NCBI RefSeq assembly: GCF_000619825.1
Contig: NZ_JHUW01000006.1
Span: 124,001-188,000, forward strand
Direction of reading: 5' to 3'
Origin: Prevotella sp. MA2016
GTDB taxonomy: Bacteria; Bacteroidota; Bacteroidia; Bacteroidales; Bacteroidaceae
DNA length: 64,000 nt
Shown in pieces: positions 61,601 to 64,000 of this stretch (position 1 is its first letter; every line of letters begins with the position of its first letter). Both the position numbers and the translations under genes were made by a program. The notes under the pieces were generated by a model that was not told the DNA's origin, did no database searches, and was given only the letters and a program-made list of their open reading frames with translations.

Positions 61601-64000
61601 GTTGCTGATGAAGGATATTATGCAGCATCCGACGGTGCGCGAGTTGGCTACTCTTGCTGAGAACTCTCAGAATACCATTCAGCTAAAAGCGTATGAGAAA
61701 CGTGAGTTCTACCCTATGAGCGAGAGTCAGCGAGGCATGTATGTGGACTGGATGATGAACCCGGATGCTCTGCAGTACAATATACCTATTCTGTTGCACT
61801 TCAGAGGAGTTGACGTGGAGCGCTTAAAGACAGCCCTGGTTGATGTGGCCAATGCCCATCCTTATATTAAGACACGTTTGGCATTACTGGGTGACGATGT
61901 TGTTCAGGTACGTAACGATGAAGCACCTGTAAATGTTGGAATTGAACAACTTAATCACATGCCTAACCGCGAGTGGTTCCAAAGTCGTGTACGTCCGTTC
62001 GATCTTATGAACGAACCTTTGTTCCGTTTCAATATATATACTTATGCCGATCATGTATTCATGCTGCTCGATTTGCACCATATTATAAGTGATGGTAGCA
62101 GTAACTACGTCATTGCACATGAGTTGGAGAAGGCCTACCGAGGCGAAAAGCTTGCGGTTGAGACTTATACTGCCTATGATCGTGCATTGGACGAGGAAGC
62201 ACTGATGCTGTCGGAGCGCAAACAGGAGGCAGAGGATTATTTTGACCGTTTGGTGGGCGGTATTGATGCCACGGTTTATCCTCACTCAACACAGAGTGAT
62301 GGTGAACGTAGGCAGGGTGTGGTTGACGTGTATATTGCTGCAGCCGACATAGAAGCATTCTGTCAGCGCCAAGCATTACCTACGAGCAGCTATTTCCTGG
62401 CGGTATTCCATCAGGTGTTGCACCGTATCACACGAGAGGAGAATACCCTTATCTACTTTATCAGCAATGGTCGTAGCGAATTATTACTCGATAACTTCTT
62501 TGGTGTACTTGTAAAGACATTACCTACAGTATGCAATAAGTTTAAGGGACAGATGGTCGAGGTGGTCCGTGAACTGACCCAACAGATGCAAGATACTATT
62601 CGCAATGATTTCTATCCATTTACAAAATTGGTGGAGCGCCATGGCCTGAAAGCAGAGATATTGTATAACTATTTTGTTGATTTGCAAACTGAAGTGAGTT
62701 TGGGTGAGCATCGGAGTGAAGAAATCTATGGTCTTGACTGGGACATGGCCAAGACGCCATTGTCCATCACGATGCTGCGTGCCGATGATGGTATTGGCTA
62801 TATAGGTCGTATAGAATATGATGCCACACTCTATAACCGCAATGATATGCTGACGCTGGGCAATGCTTTCAAAGCAATGGCTGAGGACAGTTGCACGGCA
62901 GCAGGAAACGAATTGGCAAACTGTCGTATCGTGCGCCCAGAAACCTACGATACTCTGTTGCAGATGTCGAAAGGTAAAACCATGCCATGTGATCCTGATG
63001 GCACATTTGTAAGTCTGTTTATGCAGTGTGCCAAAGAGATACCAGATGCACCTGCGGTGGTTGATGAACAGGGAACATTCACTTATGGTCAGCTCGACAA
63101 TCTTTCTAGTGCGTTAGCACTCAAACTACGCGAGTTGGGAGTGGGTGCTGCAGGAGCCAAATCTCCTTTTGTCAGCATCATGTTAGGCTACGAGAAGGCA
63201 TTCCTCGTGGCTGCTATTGGTATTGAAAAGGCGGGTGGGGCATACGTGCCATTGGATTACGACTATCCCAACGACCGCCTGCTCTATATGCTGGAGGATA
63301 GTGAGAGTCAGGTACTCATTACCAGTCATGCCATCTTCAATGAGAAGAATGCTGAAGACGAATTCAATAGCAAGAACACATTCTTCATCGATGATTTCTT
63401 GGCCTCAGCTCCTGCGAAGACAGAGGATGTAAACTTTGCCACTCCTGATGGCCTTGCATATATGATTTACACCAGTGGTTCTACTGGTAGGCCCAAGGGT
63501 GTGATGATACCTCATAAGGCTAAGGCCAACTTTGTGCAATTCATAGCCAAGGAATGGGGTCACACTGCCCAGAGTCGCATCTGTTGCCACTCGTCATTCT
63601 CGTTCGATGCCTCTATTGAGGATCTCTATCCCGTGCTCACCGTCGGTGGTACACTTTATACCGTACCTAAGGAGGCACGTAAGGATCTGGTCATGCTCTA
63701 TGACTTTATCATCAAAAACAAGATAACCGGTGGTTGCTATACCACCCAATTGGGTCTGATGCTGTTGCAGCAGTTCCCCGACCTGCCCGTCGACTACCTT
63801 GTTGTTGGTGGTGAGAAGATGGCCGACAACCCCGACTGTAAATGCCGTCTTATCAATACCTATGGTCCTACGGAGTTTACCGTCGATGCTACGTTCTATG
63901 AGACTGAGCACGGACGTGACTATAAGAATATTCCTATTGGCCGACCGCTCTATAACCTCTCTGCATTTGTCACCGACCCGATGGGACAGCTCGTTCCGCA
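58632..64000 (+). CDS. Non-ribosomal peptide synthetase (C-A-T-C-A..., partial)
   Basis: 1789 residues to the window edge in one unbroken frame. Domain order: condensation C1 (1 to about 430; HHVIADG at 130-136), adenylation A1 (about 440-920; YTSGSTGRPKG at 588, NTYGPTE at 731, YRSGDLARW at 813, NGKTNRKALP), carrier T1 (LGLSSL, Ser about 973), C2 (about 1020-1440; HHIISDG at 1149-1155), A2 (from about 1460; YTSGSTGRPKG at 1613, NTYGPTE at 1742). Specificity-pocket positions read roughly D-M-K-N-V-A-T-V-S for A1 and D-A-E-C-V-G-T-V-D for A2 by hand alignment; I do not assign amino acids. An N-terminal C domain implies an acylated or upstream-loaded starter. Preceded by the MATE fusion, the likely exporter. 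Confidence 0.95.
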   Translation, partial: MKTYPLLQSQLGVFMEWMADPSITRYNLPLYVAFSKKISFDKLEKAFNRLVASRRVLRTRFILDEDGLPRQYAADDMLVSIARNAMSEDELQTYMSDGFVRPYDLLSGEPLFRIEFIETPEHHVVLFEVHHVIADGMTLAPNLTLKDMPAAYGGEQLKEIAYGLYEYAEDEQATMNSDAYERAKAYYQDLFAGREFTSISRSAANPLGNSIHFDAYMDSEKVDVWCQENGTAANLLYMAAFSYVLAEASRDDEVTYRTINHGRMDKRLIDAYGMFVKSSPVLTVIDRQQKVIDFIKSFRRDLMATIRYGSYPFSHFCRDLKMSGGVEFGFQGFKIQEYIELDGEKAFAHQIDRGKSTSDLTCIIYLRNGKYDIRLSSSDALNSSEDLQRMAKAIKSTVENMMARPEAILKNLSMLDDEERLRVENFRFTAKAEVPYHLFYEPIEKNAVLYPDRQALIAKDRTLTFAELNTEANKVAHALIRKGVKRADRVVLLLPRTSAVIVSMFGVSKTGAAYIPCDPAYPADRINLIVSDSEAPYIITTKGHAADYPSEKVILIDDIYGSESQPQPGDEQNPQVEVNPDDLAYLIYTSGSTGRPKGVMLRHVGITNYLYDHPANVHIHGLMELGVKTFVSITTLSFDMSLKEFAGSLFNGITSVLADEQEVMDAQLLADLMRRTSAEAINGTCSRILSYMELPAFCEALSHCKAVWAGGEKFPMQLLTSLQSMGVHIFNTYGPTEITVSSNIADLTHARKVTVGHPLLNYEEFIIDSYGNQLPVGFTGELLIGGPGVARGYNNLPEMTAERFVEYQGLRVYRSGDLARWEPDGDVEILGRNDGQVKLRGFRIELGEVEGLAVKFEGIRQAVADVKEIGTAQHLCLYYVSDNPIDEDALKAFIASSLTEYMVPSVYIQIDAIPLTPNGKTNRKALPTPSLKLDEVIAPETEMEKIIFSLVAELLQLEGFGVTNDLIALGLSSLAAMRLAATIKKKLDIQLLMKDIMQHPTVRELATLAENSQNTIQLKAYEKREFYPMSESQRGMYVDWMMNPDALQYNIPILLHFRGVDVERLKTALVDVANAHPYIKTRLALLGDDVVQVRNDEAPVNVGIEQLNHMPNREWFQSRVRPFDLMNEPLFRFNIYTYADHVFMLLDLHHIISDGSSNYVIAHELEKAYRGEKLAVETYTAYDRALDEEALMLSERKQEAEDYFDRLVGGIDATVYPHSTQSDGERRQGVVDVYIAAADIEAFCQRQALPTSSYFLAVFHQVLHRITREENTLIYFISNGRSELLLDNFFGVLVKTLPTVCNKFKGQMVEVVRELTQQMQDTIRNDFYPFTKLVERHGLKAEILYNYFVDLQTEVSLGEHRSEEIYGLDWDMAKTPLSITMLRADDGIGYIGRIEYDATLYNRNDMLTLGNAFKAMAEDSCTAAGNELANCRIVRPETYDTLLQMSKGKTMPCDPDGTFVSLFMQCAKEIPDAPAVVDEQGTFTYGQLDNLSSALALKLRELGVGAAGAKSPFVSIMLGYEKAFLVAAIGIEKAGGAYVPLDYDYPNDRLLYMLEDSESQVLITSHAIFNEKNAEDEFNSKNTFFIDDFLASAPAKTEDVNFATPDGLAYMIYTSGSTGRPKGVMIPHKAKANFVQFIAKEWGHTAQSRICCHSSFSFDASIEDLYPVLTVGGTLYTVPKEARKDLVMLYDFIIKNKITGGCYTTQLGLMLLQQFPDLPVDYLVVGGEKMADNPDCKCRLINTYGPTEFTVDATFYETEHGRDYKNIPIGRPLYNLSAFVTDPMGQLVP

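Noticed and set aside
1..64000. tRNA, rRNA or tmRNA genes
   Set aside because: I scanned by eye for cloverleaf arms and conserved rRNA segments and saw none; a covariance search would be needed to be certain.

Overview
The window comes from a Bacteroidales bacterium, most likely Prevotella/Segatella-like from gut or rumen. I base this on gene families (SusC/SusD pair, RagA-type TonB receptors, DUF6078, VapE/DUF3874, DUF4876, DUF6850, GH92, ECF sigma factor) and on promoters: almost every transcription unit is preceded by the Bacteroidota -7 box TAnnTTTG, usually with a TTG box about 19-20 bases further upstream. Strain-level identity is a guess. I saw no rRNA, tRNA, CRISPR array or recognisable IS transposase.

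Layout. 1-7.5 kb: a DUF3108 protein, then a reverse-strand operon hemE - TonB receptor - MFS permease - hemD, which couples two tetrapyrrole-biosynthesis enzymes to an uptake route, then a histidine phosphatase (MINPP type). 7.5-9.7 kb: a small accessory island with a DUF6078 gene and a VapE-type ATPase, the latter bracketed by two homologous inverted structured repeats; a further solo copy of the repeat core lies at 54.8 kb. 9.7-19.3 kb: a FecCD permease without partners, a DUF418 membrane protein, a TetR/RND/LolA-like/outer-membrane-barrel export operon behind a probable attenuator, and an M13 peptidase.

19.5-33.7 kb: two adjacent uptake operons. The first has an HMA metal-binding protein with a Cys/His-rich tail, SusC, SusD and a small FMN-binding (flavinylation-motif) protein. 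The second has a TonB receptor, a lipoprotein, DUF6850, DUF4876 and an M16 peptidase. Neither contains glycoside hydrolases, so metal or cofactor uptake is more likely than glycan uptake. 33.7-50.4 kb: carbohydrate genes without SusCD: GH3, a histidine-phosphatase/GH92 fusion, a second GH92, GH43 overlapping an ECF sigma gene, two GPH sugar transporters and a sialate O-acetylesterase-like protein. queC and an M16 peptidase split into two overlapping frames lie among them.

50.5-64 kb: a TPR/SpoIIE phosphatase lipoprotein, a small secreted protein and a uridine-kinase-like protein; a structured intergenic region; an acyl-CoA ligase; then, on the other strand, a MATE transporter fused to an RsbW-like ATPase and a large NRPS (C-A-T-C-A...) that runs off the right edge. 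The strongest candidates for something new are the VapE cassette with its repeats, the MATE-kinase/NRPS locus, the phosphatase-GH92 fusion, the haem operon with its own transporter pair, and the SusCD locus with metal-binding and flavinylated partners.
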